64,000 nt of DNA from Mermis nigrescens (taxonomy: Eukaryota; Nematoda; Enoplea; Mermithida; Mermithidae), in NCBI GenBank assembly GCA_036768485.1, contig JAVLUZ010000142.1, positions 17,915,735-17,979,734 on the forward strand. Reading direction: 5' to 3'. A model generated the notes under the pieces. It was not told the origin of the DNA. It worked only from the letters and a program-made list of their open reading frames with translations, and made no database searches. The translations under genes and the position numbers were made by a program. Positions 47,304 to 58,984 of the stretch are shown here, piece after piece (positions within the stretch are counted from its first letter, which is position 1; the number at the start of each line of letters is the position of its first letter).

Positions 47304-48028
47304 CAGTGCTTCTTTGTACTCGGCAGAGATTTTTCCCGACGTACAAAGACTTTTCGGGACCGTCTTTGTACATGTACAAAGATTTTTGGGAAGACAAAAA
47401 TTGCAAAAAAAGGACTGAAATTCGCAAACATTTTCGGCGCTTCGCGCCGAAACGAGTACTTGTGCCTTCTATATGTCTTTATAATGGAAGAAATTGCATT
47501 TCAAAAGAAAAAATGTCAAATTTTTCGGCGCTTCGCGCCGTTTTAAGACGATTCTTAGTGATTTTTGCCCATAGAGACCCAGGAATTAGCTAAAATACAC
47601 TACCAAAAGTCGAACAACTCTGTTTTTACCACACTAAAATCGCTATTGTACCATATTATAGTACCCAAAAATTTGTGTGTACAAAATGTACAAAGATTTT
47701 TGAGAAGACAAAAAGTGTAAAAAGGTGTAAAATTCCCTAAAATTTTCGCCGCTATCTTTAAAATGGCAAAATTTAGATTTAAAATGGAAAAATGTCAAAT
47801 TTTTCGGCGCTTCGCGCCGTTTTGAGACAATTTTTAGTAATTTTTGGCGTCAGAAACCCAGAAATTAGCCAAAATACACTACTGAAGATCGAAAACCCTG
47901 CTTTACCACACTGAAATCCCTACTGTACTATATTATAGTACACAAAATTTGCATGTACAAAATGTACAAAGACTTTTGAGGACCATCTTTGTACATAGAC
48001 AAACGGAACTTACACAAAAAAAACACTA
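47304..48028 (-). mobile_element. Family 1 long form (725 bp) with perfect duplication
   Basis: Two family 1 bodies in tandem within one insertion: starts CAGTGCTTCTTTGTACTCGG, ends AAAAAAACACTA, perfect duplication GGTGGAAG (47296-47303, 48029-48036). It carries three GGCGCTTCGCGCCG-type hairpins. Confidence 0.82.
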
Positions 48029-48223
48029 GGTGGAAGGCATTTTGCGGGGTCAGTAGCAATTATAGGGGGTCAAGCCACCTTACCGGAAGAATACGTACGT
48101 TACTTCTATAACGTTTCAGCATTATACAACTTAAAAACTAGTATTATTTTAAAAATGAAGAAAAATGTTATTCACAAAGTTTTAAATAAATTAATTTGTT
48201 GTTAAGAATAGAGATAGAAGTAC

Positions 48224-48611
48224 GAGTTGATCAGACGGCAGAGCCGTTGGATCGATTGACTCGTAAGTCGACAACACGGCCTTTGACGACGAAGTCCAGC
48301 GGCGTCCGGGCGTTGACGCCAAAGGCGATCTAGCCCAGCAAAACATGTCGGCGTTGGTCGTCAGCTGTCGTTTCAGCGAGTCGTAAATGTCGCTGAGCAG
48401 AGCGCGACGCGAATAAGTCGCTTCAACGTCGAATCGCGCGCTGACGACGGCGACGCCGCCGCCGCCGTTGGCGTCAGCGGCGAACGACATCCACGACTGC
48501 GCCGCGTCGACGAATGAGGCGCGCAAGCGTGTGATTGGTCTGTAGCGGCTAGCCGGTCCAGCAGCCAATTCCGTAACCGAACCGCCACCAACGCCAGTCG
48601 GTGCAGCCGCA
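48224..48611 (-). CDS. SZT2: SZT2-like exon j
   Basis: A 388-bp GC-rich exon, acceptor TATTTATTATAG and donor CTC|GTACTT. It contains a Gly/Ala-rich start, then folded-looking sequence ITRLRASFVDAAQSWMSFA, and ARFDVEATYSRRALLSDIYD followed by SLKRQLTTNADMFCWARS. The donor is inferred from phase and is moderate. A family 4 transposon begins roughly 20 nt upstream of the acceptor. Phase 2 in, 0 out. Confidence 0.7.
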
Positions 48612-48633
48612 CTATAATAAATAATACTTCTTC

Positions 48634-48965
48634 TCCGGGCCGTATGTAGAGGGGGGCGACAGGCCGCCCCATTGGCCGAAAAAACATTTCAAAGGTGAGA
48701 TAATGCACGAAAAGATGGAAAATTACATGTCTTTGACATTACAGCTTCAAATTTTCGACGCTTTGCGCCAGACGTGAAATATTTTCAATAACTTTGGCTC
48801 AAGCGCGACCAAAAACGACACTTTTTGATCGAAATGTTTTTTCAACAAGTTCCAATTTTATTATCTAATTCAATAGAGCAAGTCTGAAAATATTAAAAAA
48901 TGCGGTTCTTGCGATCTATCCTGACGAATTTTCCGATATATAAACCAATTTATGTACGGTAAGCC
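48634..48965. mobile_element. Family 4 MITE beside a splice acceptor
   Basis: gggccgtatgtagaggggggcgac onward to tttatgtacggtaagccc; starts about 20 nt upstream of the acceptor at 48611. Confidence 0.55.
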
Positions 48966-49091
48966 CTCCACTCTTACTTAGCCGAAGGAAAATTGTTAAA
49001 AATTAAAATTTTGCATAGGAGTGCTTAAAAATCGTGCCTGAACTGATATAAATTAATGATTTTAATGCTGACTTGAGGTTTATGTAAGCCA

Positions 49092-49265
49092 CGGTGTTTT
49101 TTTGCACGAGACAAGATTTTGAGGCTCGTACAAAGATTTTCGGGGCCATCTTTGTACCATGTATGTACAAAGACTTTTTGGGGCAAAGTAATAGTAATTT
49201 TAACACTTTTTAAAAGTATTTTTTTAGAAAAATTTCAAAAATTTTTGCGCTTCGCGCCGAAAATC
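49092..49265 (-). mobile_element. Partial family 1 element
   Basis: ggtgtttttttgcacgagac, then tacaaagattttcggggccat and a gcgcttcgcgccgaaaa hairpin; the other end is not found. Confidence 0.5.
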
Positions 49266-50276
49266 ATAATTAAATTCTATCCAGCTCTAAGCGCGCATTA
49301 AAACTCCAAAATCAATCTTTGAGCATCTTTGTACAGATTAAACCATCTATTACATCTATCTCTACTGTTTTATAAGGATTTTATGCAGAAAAAAGAACTA
49401 TTAAACAACTTTGCCCTGTTTTCTGCCGTTTGAAGATAAAATTGACTTTTTTATCTTCGCGTTGCATTAAATTCATAAGCAAATGGGTGTCTATTATGAG
49501 ATTCAATCAGCATACTGAAATCGCGGTATTATTTCTGATATTGACACAAGTTATTTTAGCTTTCTGAGTCGAATTTTATGTGTAAATTCAACCCAAGACT
49601 AACGAAAATTTCGACGCTTTGCGACCAACTGATATAACCAGCTGAATTAAGGACAAAGTGACATTTAAAAAAATTAAGGTAAGCCGACTTTATAGGCCAC
49701 TTAAAGTCGATGAAGTCACAAATCGTGAACTGTACTCTCCCAGCTGATCACAAATCTGTACGCAGTGCACCTATGGTGGTAAAAAATTCTCAAAGACAGA
49801 CCCGAAAAATCGATGCTACACAGGTGCGAAAAACATCACCATTCGACGTTACTCATCAAGCTCTTTTGGCATAAAAAATTGTGAAAAAATTATTTTCTAT
49901 AAATATATTGAATTCTAGTGGTGTACTTGTGAAGTTTTTTCTTCGTGGATGGAGTGGGGTTTAACCCCCAACGCCCATAACGCAACCCTAACAGTATGAT
50001 GTTAAGATTATCAAGAGCATTACGCCACTGCTCAACCTTCTGGGCTATCTGTAACTTTGGAAAGATGTAATTGACAAAATTGCAAAGACGTCGTGTGCAT
50101 ACATATAATGAGTAATACGCAATGAGATAAAAAATGAAAAGTAGAACGTTCCTTTAAAAATTAAATAATTAGACTAACAAGAATCGTCAAACAACTCTTA
50201 AAAACCAAGCTGATGGCACAAAACAAGAAAATATAAAGCAAACATACAAGCGGCATTCAATCGCCTGTCAAAAAAT

Positions 50277-50433
50277 CAGGCACGTAGCTGGCTAACCTAT
50301 TGGGGGGGAGACTAAGCTCCAAAAAGGCCAAAAATAGCACAAAATAACGTTTAAAGAATCATATTTTCCCGATTTTTCTGAATTTTGGGGGGGGGTTCAA
50401 AATCCCATTACCCCAGAGATACGTACGTGCCTG
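50277..50433 (+). mobile_element. Family 2 MITE with perfect duplication
   Basis: CAGGCACGTAGCTGGC to ACGTACGTGCCTG; perfect duplication CAAAAAAT on both sides. It lies 38 bp downstream of the 50471 splice donor. Confidence 0.8.
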
Positions 50434-50470
50434 CAAAAAATTACACTGACACCAAAATTCAATTACACAC

Positions 50471-50712
50471 CTTTTGGTTGAATTCAAATCGACCGTAGCC
50501 GATCTCTTTCGAACTGTGGTAGTCTTTGCGCCGTCGGTGATAGAAGTAGAGATTTTAGATACTTCCGCAGCACCCTCGATGCTCCCTTGAGTCGTCGCCG
50601 AACCGCTAAGCATCACAGCCGCGTAACTCCTGTGCCGTCGGCGAAATGGATCGGCGGGCGCAGTTACGGGCGGAACGCTGGGCGGCTGGATTTGCGGACG
50701 TTTCACGAGATT
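50471..50712 (-). CDS. SZT2: SZT2-like exon i (Pro/Ser/Thr-rich linker)
   Basis: A 242-bp exon between acceptor CCTCTAACGCAG and donor CAAAAG|GTGTGT. It encodes NLVKRPQIQPPSVPPVTAP, then RRRHRSYAAVML and a Ser/Thr-rich tail, likely a disordered linker. A transposon ends 12 nt upstream of the acceptor, so most of the pyrimidine tract belongs to its target duplication. Phase 0 in, 2 out. Confidence 0.7.
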
Positions 50713-50724
50713 CTGCGTTAGAGG

Positions 50725-51279
50725 CAGGGCCATATTTAGGTGGGGCATCCGCAGGACCGTATCTCTGGGGGGATGGGGGATTTGGACCCCCAAAATTCAG
50801 AAAAATCGGAAAAATAGGGCTTTTTAAACGTTATGTTGTGCAATTTTTGGCTTTTTTGGGCTTAGTCCCCCCAAAAATTGATGTTGGTCCCCCCAAAATA
50901 GGACGTCCAGCTACGTGCCTGGGCATCCGCCTCCCCCATTGGCCGGAAAAAATTTGAAAGGTAAGAACTGCACGGAAGGATGGAAAAATCGAATGTCTTT
51001 ACCGCAAAATCTTTAAATTTTCGGCGTTTCGCGCCGGATGTGAAGTATTTTCTATAAGTTTAGTCCAAGCACGACCAAAAAATAACACTTTTTATAGCCT
51101 TTTAACTAAAAATTTTTTTTTCTCGGAAAAGTTAGAATTTCATTATCTTAATGGGTAGAGAATGTCGAGAAACGTCTAAAAATGCGGTTTCTGCGAGCCA
51201 TGCCGATGTATTTTCCGAGATATAGACGATTTCATGTCGGGTCCCTCGCCACCTTGGCCGGATCCTAGATGCGGGCCTG
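50725..51279. mobile_element. Family 4 MITE abutting a splice acceptor
   Basis: Starts CAGGGCCATATTTAGG and ends GATGCGGGCCTG; flanks GTTAGAGG / GTTATAGG (7 of 8). The left duplication lies directly against the acceptor of exon 50471-50712. It contains the family 2 insertion 50752-50921. Confidence 0.72.
50752..50921 (-). mobile_element. Family 2 MITE nested in a family 4 element
   Basis: caggaccgtatctctgggg to cagctacgtgcctg; perfect duplication GGCATCCG (50744-50751, 50922-50929) of family 4 sequence, so it inserted later. Confidence 0.8.
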
Positions 51280-51463
51280 GTTATAGGCATATATAATTGG
51301 GGGTGGGGGGTGCAACCCTACAAAAAGTTTTCACCCTTAACTAAAATTCGCTATTTTCTAAATCTCCAAAAAATTCGTAGAAAAGGTGCTGTTTTAAGCA
51401 TTTTAAACATTATCTATATGCTTAAGAGTGTCAAATTTTTCAAATTCTGAAAATAGTTCTAAC

Positions 51464-51570
51464 CTGAATATTTTCGAAATTAAATATATTTATGCGGCTG
51501 ATTTGGCTCGGTATTGTAGCTGCACTGGCATGGCGTTTTCGCATTTGCTGCAATCTATTGGCGGCAAATT
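51464..51570 (-). CDS. SZT2: SZT2-like exon h
   Basis: A 107-bp exon, acceptor GCTTGGTTCAG and donor TTCAG|GTTAGA. It encodes FAANRLQQMRKRHASAATIP, a basic Gln/Arg helix. Joined to exon g it reads KEFAANRLQQ in frame. Phase 1 in, 0 out. Confidence 0.65.
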
Positions 51571-51799
51571 CTGAACCAAGCATAACATTTATTAGTTATT
51601 AATAATTACCAATAAATTAATAATTAATAGTACACGTTGTACAGAATGAGAAAGGGAAATTTTAGAAAGAATCACTACTTGAAAGTGCTACAAGCACGTA
51701 CAAATATTATTCAAATGTAATACCTTCAAAACAGTCCATGTTTGTGTATCCTCGAGGCCAATTTTAGGAAGGTTTATTTATAATTTTAGCATAAACTGA

Positions 51800-52430
51800 G
51801 ACAGAACCAGATTACGGGCTAGGATCTAGAGAATCTTTTTACAATGAATATCAGACGAGAGCTTGGAAAAAAGCCAAAAACGAAGGCTACAGAAAGAAAG
51901 ACTTTATCCTGACGGACATAACCGCGACAAGTGGAGGGGAATAAAATAGTGACCGACTGGGGCGACTTGTTTTGGCCGGGGGACACGAGGTATAATATAC
52001 TATAGTATATATGTACGAGTGGAGTATAAGTATATAATATATTGTTTACTCGTCATAGTATAGTAACCATATACATATAAGTAATCTAAAAACAGTGTAT
52101 GCCGTGTCCTGTAAGATAGACAACACGCGGTTTGCAAATCGCTTAGCAAGAGGTTATTGACGTTATTTCTTACTCAACTTCAGTTGGATTGCTTTAAATT
52201 ACATTTAGTTCCGTTCATGATGACCGGCATACCATATGACTCATTTAAAAATTTACTGTGAGGGCGCCGCTGCCATCAATCTGTGGATTTAATATTCGAA
52301 TATCAGCCCAAAATTTTGAAAAGACTAAATTTCAATCGGATTCCAAAGCGAAAAATTTTAGGTTAATCAACGCTGGAGAATGTCTGGATTTAGGCCTGCT
52401 ACTGACATACTTTAATACTTATATCACTTT
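51800..52430. other. Intron sequence, nothing recognised
   Basis: AT-rich with TATA-rich stretch 51985-52080; a plus-strand open frame reaching 52452 overlaps the end of exon 52437-52655 and is not supported. Confidence 0.4.
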
Positions 52431-52436
52431 GCTGAC

Positions 52437-52655
52437 CTTTGCCCATCGGTGAAACTGGCTGTGACGCCGGTGAGACGGCGGCATTATCGATTGAAGAGTC
52501 GTCGCGACCAACGGTAAGAGCGGTCGTCAAACTTAACGTCAGCAAGCCATACTCAGTCACCAGGTCACACAAAGCCGCACGTAAGGCAGTGACAAAAAGT
52601 GTGCGTAAATGATCAACGTCTGTACGTAAGGTTTGCGTCAGATCGTCTTGCAGTG
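52437..52655 (-). CDS. SZT2: SZT2-like exon g
   Basis: A 219-bp exon between acceptor TTCCGGTTCAG and donor AAAG|GTCAGC. It encodes an amphipathic helix, DDLTQTLRTDVDHLRTLFVT followed by ALRAALCDLVTEYGLL, then a Ser/Thr-rich tail. The opposite strand is also partly open but has no splice support. Phase 1 in, 1 out. Confidence 0.68.
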
Positions 52656-52659
52656 CTGA

Positions 52660-53700
52660 ACCGGAAAATATGAAGGACGTTATTTAATTAAAACCAAATT
52701 TTGTATTTTACGTTCTGAGCGATCCATGTTTTAATTTACTCCAAATTTAAAATTTCAATTTTAATTCTCCTAATTTTAGATCTAGAACGAAAATTGCATA
52801 CAACAATCCGATCTGCCAAGGCAGGTACACATATATCTTTCTTCTAAAATGGCTAGTCAGCGGAACAAATTTAGAGCGATTCGATTTGGCCCGTGGATTC
52901 CAATCGATAATGACTACAGATAATTAAAATCGGTATGACGGGGTGGATATTAATGTAGCTCAAAGCAACCTTCCAGACCGAGAAATAAATCTGAACCAAT
53001 TAAATTATGCATTTCAGACGTTTGCGCCATAATTCTCAGCTTAAGAGTAATCCATCGATTTCAAATGCTTTACTAATTAGCAATTAACTACGTAAATATG
53101 TAAATAAAGAGCTTTCAAGCTACAGTATACGGGGTTGAGGAGCAAATGAGTACGTTACATAAATAATGGACCACAAAGGCACTGCTTCGACGACCACGAC
53201 AGATCGTTTTCTGCATGATTATATGAGATAAAAGAGTAATAGATACACGCAATATGTAATGTACTACATATATTGCATGATTATATGAGATAAAATGAGT
53301 AATACATACATGCAATATGCAATGTACTACATGTTACTTGATGGTTTTTCGATGTTAGATAGATTAAATTCTGTTTTTTAAATAATGAGCTTAAAATTTT
53401 TAGTCAAAATGTATAAGTTTTAACCAAACGCTCAACGTACGAGTACATTAGATGTACATTTGAAATTCAATTCATGTTCAAACATTAATGCTACCAATAA
53501 CTAACAGCTATGCAGGTAACACATTGAACGCGCGGGAGACTTTGTTTTATTTAGCTTGTACGTGCAAATGGGGCACAATGCTGATGCGACCTGTGTAATA
53601 AACGCGAAAGCAAGACTAAAACTTTATGAACGTACGTCAAACGCATATGATTATGTAAATTCAGGATTTTGACATAGTAGAAGGATGGCATAATTTGGTT
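52660..53700. other. Intron with a short tandem duplication
   Basis: A ~65-bp direct duplication around tgcatgattatatgagataaa..gtaatgtactacat lies at 53210-53335. Otherwise nothing recognised. Confidence 0.5.
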
Positions 53701-53777
53701 AAATTAGAAACAGTCGGAAAAAACCGTCGTTTCAAAGAGTAATAATACGAAAAACCAACCCGCATCAGTCGACTGAC

Positions 53778-54287
53778 CCGCCGCCACTTTGTCATCCGCG
53801 AGCGTCGCCGCCGTCGCGACGCCGCCGCGCGCTGACGCCGTCGACGTCATCCAGACCGAAAATCGGATCAGCGTCACCGCCGAAGGCGCTGGCGAATTAG
53901 TCGCGTGTTTCCGACGGTCGAAAGGCCCGATTCGCGTCCTCGTCGTCGCCTTCGAAGTCGAAACGATCGCCGGCGACGCGTCGTTCGTTTTATCGATCGT
54001 CAGCGTCGTTGACGACATCGTCGTCTGAGTCGATGACGTCATTGTTTGATTCCGCGATGCGACCGAATCGGTCGCGTCGCCGCTGACGTTATATTCCGCG
54101 ACGCGCGTCAACGACGCGTGCGAATAACCCGAAAAGAAAAACTGGGCGAAACCGCCGTTAGCGGCGGCGGCCACCGCGCCGCTGCCGATATCCGAGCGCT
54201 GAACAGCCACGTCCAGCGGATCGGAATGAATAAGCGGCACGCGGCGATCGTTGGCATCGACGATGCAAAGCGAGATGACGGCGATAA
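53778..54287 (-). CDS. SZT2: SZT2-like exon f with Ala/Thr-rich insert
   Basis: A 510-bp exon with strong acceptor TGTTTTTACAG and donor GCGG|GTCAGT. It opens with a compact block VIAVISLCIVDANDRRVPLI, then passes into a low-complexity region rich in Ser, Thr and Ala (for example TMTSSTQTTMSSTTLT). Its DNA is far more GC-rich than the flanking introns, with many CGTC/CGAC steps. The first block looks like a beta-rich folded segment; the rest is probably a disordered insert. Phase 1 in, 1 out. Confidence 0.72.
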
Positions 54288-55134
54288 CTGTAAAAACAGC
54301 ATGCGGCTTATCGCTCCACGTTAGCTTGTGGTTTTAAAATAGCCAAACTAGCTAACTATGTTTTCAAAAATCAAGTTTCGGCGACTTTAAGCCAACGGAC
54401 GTCTTTTATGAGGACAAAAGCAGTAATAATGCCAAAATTTTTGAAGGCGCATCTCGCCGTATTACCTTTATGGACCTTTTACTCAGAAAGCGCCAAAAAC
54501 GTTCCCTTTATATAAATTCTAGTTTTAAAAGCGATATAATGCGGTCAAAATGGACTTGAAATGCTTTAAAAATGCGGTATTACAAAGAAAAAGAGTTTTA
54601 GGATATTTCGACCATTTTCGTCATTTAATAGCGAAAAACCAAGGACACTAAATTTATTGGTTTGGCTTCTGGAATTTTACCCTCCGCTAAGCCCGATTGT
54701 CCATGCCCATATATGTAGCGCAGTACGCGATTTCGGATGTTACTTGATGAAAACAGCACCTGTATCCAGGATTTTATTTCAGCGGAGCCGAAAATTTTGG
54801 AGTCAGATATCTCGAAAACCATTATCAGGAGGTATGCAAAAATAAAGGTAGTTGCAGCTTTTGAGAATAGAAGTTGTGCGCGAGGCTCAAACACGTGACC
54901 GTCTTATGAGAACAGGAGTAAAGAAACGAATTAAAAGAACTAAAGACTGAAAAAACTAGAGTGTTAAGTGAAAGTAAAAAAACGAAGAGAGAGTATTCTC
55001 GGTGCGAAAGACATATTTGTAGCAAACGGTGAACATGGTCGCTTTACAAGTCTCATAGCGAATCTATATACTAACAAAATTGAGTTAGATAATATGTGTA
55101 TGCATGTAGGCAAAATGCGAAGTGGAAAACTAAC

Positions 55135-55216
55135 CTCTGCGGCCAGGATCACGAGGGTAGTGCAGATAAATTTTCGAATCCGAATCTTGCTCTTCGCTAA
55201 GTATATTTTGGCTGAT
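55135..55216 (-). CDS. SZT2: SZT2-like exon e
   Basis: An 82-bp exon, acceptor TTGAATTAAG and donor AGAG|GTTAGT. The frame contains SEEQDSDSKIYLHYPRDPGR. It converts phase 0 from the upstream exon into the phase 1 that the next exon needs, which is why this acceptor was chosen over the nearby ATCAG. Confidence 0.6.
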
Positions 55217-55579
55217 CTTAATTCAAAACATACGATAAGCTTTCATGCACCGTTGAGAAAGGACATCTGAAAACTAAAGCATCAAAATTACCTCGATAAT
55301 TATTTGGACGTCTATAAAAGAACGAAGCATAAGAACCGGAAATGAAGGCATGCAGTTGGCATCCTGAATTTGGGAGGTGAAGACGAAAATTTTGAATTCA
55401 CTTATCTCGATAACTACTAAGTGGGCAAAAAGTGAAATTTTCGAGCGTTTCTTAACGAGATCTATACAGTGACGATTTAAAAATTAAAAAAATTTCATTG
55501 CATTTAATCGTATAGAAAAACATGTCGCTTAAATAGCTGATCTATTAACAATCCACTCAACACACATGCACACTGGGGA

Positions 55580-57245
55580 GTATGGAGGGGCACAGATGCA
55601 CAAGGTCAGGGTCGGCATGGGGGGCGAGGGGGGGTTGAAATCCCAAAAAATCCAAAACAGTAAATCAAACGTTCACGATTTTTTTTGCTGTTGAAAGGAT
55701 CAAAATGGTCAAAATAACCTGGAGGACATTTTTTCGTGGTACATAATATCGCACTTTAAAGCATTTGTAGTCCATTTTAACTACATATATTAAATCACTT
55801 TTAAGACTAAAAATTGCAAAAATTGATCAATTTTTGGGCGCTTTCCGAGTAAAAAGTACACAAAAGTTGACCTCAAAAATAATGCAAAACAACGTTACAT
55901 CAACTCAAAATCGCTGGACAGTACCTGTCCGGCTGACCCTTCAGCGAGGGGTAATACCCCCTATGTACATATATGATAGGGTATCCCCCTACCACAACTT
56001 TTGCAAGGCACACCCCCAGCCCATTTGCGGACCAAAACCTATTGTTAGAATTATGAAAGAGCGCCAAATGATGCCCAGAAGTATAATCTGAAGTATATTT
56101 CGAGTGAGACTCCGTCCATTCATTCATTTAGACACCTTTTGTCCATTATTCTGTCCATATTTGATAGTCCAAGTCATTCTATCGTTCCACACATGAGCAT
56201 GAGGAGGGGGGGGTGAGGGGAGTATTACCCCTGAGCAAACCTGGGCAATAGATGCAACCAGGTACCAGCTAGAGCAGGTCCGGTACCAGCCAGAGGGTCT
56301 GCCAGTTGCAGCTGATGATATGAGCAAGGAAACTTCATGTGTAATGCAATTCACGATAATGCTGGAGTAAGTGGTTGGTTATAAACTAAATCAAATAATA
56401 TGAAAACACTGTCAAATGGTTAAATGAGCTATTTATGTAGGCTAATGCACTCTTATAGAACCATCATTCAAAATCTAGTGTACAATTTTAAACAAGCTTT
56501 GTGGCCGAACAACCAATTCAAAGCAACCAAGCAAAAAATTTGGCTTGGGTACCAGCTGGAGCAATGGGCATTGCCCAGCTATGCCCTTGAGCTTTGGAAA
56601 ACTGATAGCTATACAGCGATTTTGACCGAAAAACCATTGCTGTATAGCCTTTTGTGGGCTCAGAAAATTAGCTATACAGCCTTTTTGGGCTCAGAAAACT
56701 AGGTATATAGTCTTTTTTGAGCTCAGAAATGCCATCAAGTTGTCTTTTCTGAGTTTCAAAAGGATTTATAGCTATTTTCTCGACTCCAAAACGGGAGTAA
56801 TAGCTATTTTAGTCCAAAAAGGCTATATAGCTATGTTTGTGAATCCAAAAAGGCTATATCGCCAGTTTTCTGAGACCAAAAAGGCTACATAGTTAATTTT
56901 CTGACCCCAAAAAGACTATAGAGCCGTTTTTCCGAAGCACATAGCTATCTAGCGATTTTCGATTTTCAGCCCCCCTGAAAGTTTTACCTTACGCACCTAT
57001 GCATCGTTCTTATTATCTTTTGTTTTCATGCAAACTAAATCATGAATATTCAAGAAGAGTAAAATACAACGGACTAAAGCATTTTAAGGGTTGTAACGGG
57101 GGTAAGGAACGAAAAAATATCTTAAAAAACCAACATAAAGTCATCATTTTAGCGCCTTAATTGACCATAAAAATAAAAATTAATCATCTATACCCCTTAA
57201 GGAAACTCGGTTTACCCCTCCCAGAACTTTTGACCGTGTGCATGT
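55580..57245 (+). repeat. Dispersed repeat R7 interrupted by a minisatellite-bearing insertion
   Basis: R7 sequence at 55970-56190 resumes at 57000. Between lie CCAGGTACCAGCTAGAGCAG-type repeats and a degenerate tandem array (56570-56960). Confidence 0.5.
56570..56960. repeat. Degenerate tandem array, period about 40-45 bp
   Basis: About eight units around ccaaaaaggctatatagctat with ttttctgagctcag between them. Confidence 0.65.
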
Positions 57246-57281
57246 GTGCCATTCAAGCTAGAGAAAGAAGCAATGACTTAC

Positions 57282-57431
57282 TCGAAATCGCTCGACTTTG
57301 GGCGAATAATTCGGCTCGTAGAGACAATCGAGCAAATGCTGATGCAGATAATAATTGACGGCGTATAAATGATTAAGCGCCAAAAATGGAAGCGTGAAGT
57401 ACCAAACTTTTGACGGTGGAGAAGACGTTGG
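57282..57431 (-). CDS. SZT2: SZT2-like exon d
   Basis: A 150-bp (50-codon) exon with strong acceptor TTTCCAGTTCCTGCAG and donor CGA|GTAAGT. It encodes a hydrophobic stretch LPFLALNHLYAVNYYLHQ followed by HLLDCLYEPNYSPK. This resembles the SZT2 segment in which a tyrosine-rich helix precedes a 'LLxxLxxPxY' motif. Phase 0 at both ends. Confidence 0.75.
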
Positions 57432-57913
57432 CTGCAGGAACTGGAAACATGATACAACGATTTAAAAACTGACTTAGAAATCTAGAAGTACTACAAATGA
57501 ATCGCATTCGAACCAGACATGCTCGGTGGGGGGGAGGTTGGGATCTAGACCTCCAGAATAGAAAAATAAAGAATTTCGCGTGAAAATGAGGCAAAACAAA
57601 GACCAAAAATGAATGAAAATTGAAAATTTTCTCCAAAAGTTCTTTAAAATTGGAAAGAAATGTAGTTTTAAAGCTATTTTAGCACTTATACCAGTTTCTG
57701 AGGCCATGTTGGCCAAAAGAGCTTAATTTTTGACCCCCCCCAGATCGACCATGCTGTGCATCTATGATTCTCACTATAGATTGGATTTCCAGCAATGAAC
57801 TGTAAAATTATACCAGAAAGATTGAGGAAGAGCACTATAGCATGTCAAACGCAAGCGCCCGTTCCTCTAAATTTTCAGACGTACCTATGTACGTATAAAT
57901 TAACTTCAATAAC

Positions 57914-58083
57914 CAGACACGTATCTCTGGGGGGAAGGTGGGGTCCGGACCCCCCAAAATTAGGAAAAATCGGAAAAATAGGACTTTTTAAATGCTATTT
58001 TGTGCTATTTTTGGCCTTTCTGGGCTTAGTCCCCCCAAAATTGGTGTTGGTCGCCCAAAATAGGACGGCCAGCTACGTGCCTG
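57914..58083 (-). mobile_element. Family 2 MITE
   Basis: cagacacgtatctctgggg to cagctacgtgcctg; flanks TCAATAAC / TCAACAAC (7 of 8). Confidence 0.75.
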
Positions 58084-58606
58084 TCAACAACGATTTAAAC
58101 TAACAAGACAACCTCACAGTATTTTCCAAATCAAGAAAATTTCTTTTACGAACAAGCTTCTTTAGCTCTATATACTCTAATGCCCTTTGTAAAGCATAAA
58201 GTTCTTTAGATTTATCGGAAAAGAGTTACTTGAAAAATCAACAATAAATAACTTTATCTACGTACATATGAAGCATCTTATTCCAAACTGAATGATCCAC
58301 GCCTACATATGTACGTATAAAACTACGAATGCGTATCTAACATCGTTGAAAAATCACATAGACAAAATTAAACAGTAAGTGTCCACAAAGGTCTGTCATT
58401 ATGACGAAACGATCACATCTTATGCCGTGTTAAACAACAGTATTTTATCAAGTAAATACATATAAATAAATAAATAAATAACGCGTGCTTTGAATTAATT
58501 TAAGGTGCCATGCCATATTGAGGCTGACGCATACATATTATTCAGTATATGTAGTAAACAAAAGCAAAAGAATTTTGCGCATTATGTAAATTTTATATCG
58601 CATTAC

Positions 58607-58731
58607 TTGAGTGTCTTCACTCGTCATTTTGAAATTCGGGTTTCTGGCTATAGTCAGCAACAACTGATCTAATATGGCATCCTTCAATTTATTGTCTAAC
58701 GCGTTCATAAGTTGATTTTTTATTTCGTCGC
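58607..58731 (-). CDS. SZT2: SZT2-like exon c, conserved NKL-DAILD block
   Basis: A 125-bp exon between acceptor TTTTTAATAG and donor CAA|GTAATG. It encodes QLMNALDNKLKDAILDQLLL followed by TIARNPNFKMTSEDTQ. As I remember the family, SZT2 has a very similar helix followed by an ARNP..KLTP segment, and this is the strongest single cue to the identity. Phase 1 in, 0 out. Confidence 0.75.
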
Positions 58732-58984
58732 CTATTAAAAAACTAGTACATATTCTGTTTGATGGACGGAGAGAAAGGTCTGCGATGCAAATAAGAGTTA
58801 ACGAATATACTGCATAATTGAAAGTAATTTTAGGAAACGCTATAAATAAACGTGTAAGTAATTAGAAGAGAAAAATGTACATATTACACCGCATGAGATA
58901 TGGATGGCGCAAAACAACGTATGTATAGTCAAGCAAACTTCAATGTAAAAACCAGATTATAAAATTACAAATTTAGGTTTGTGT

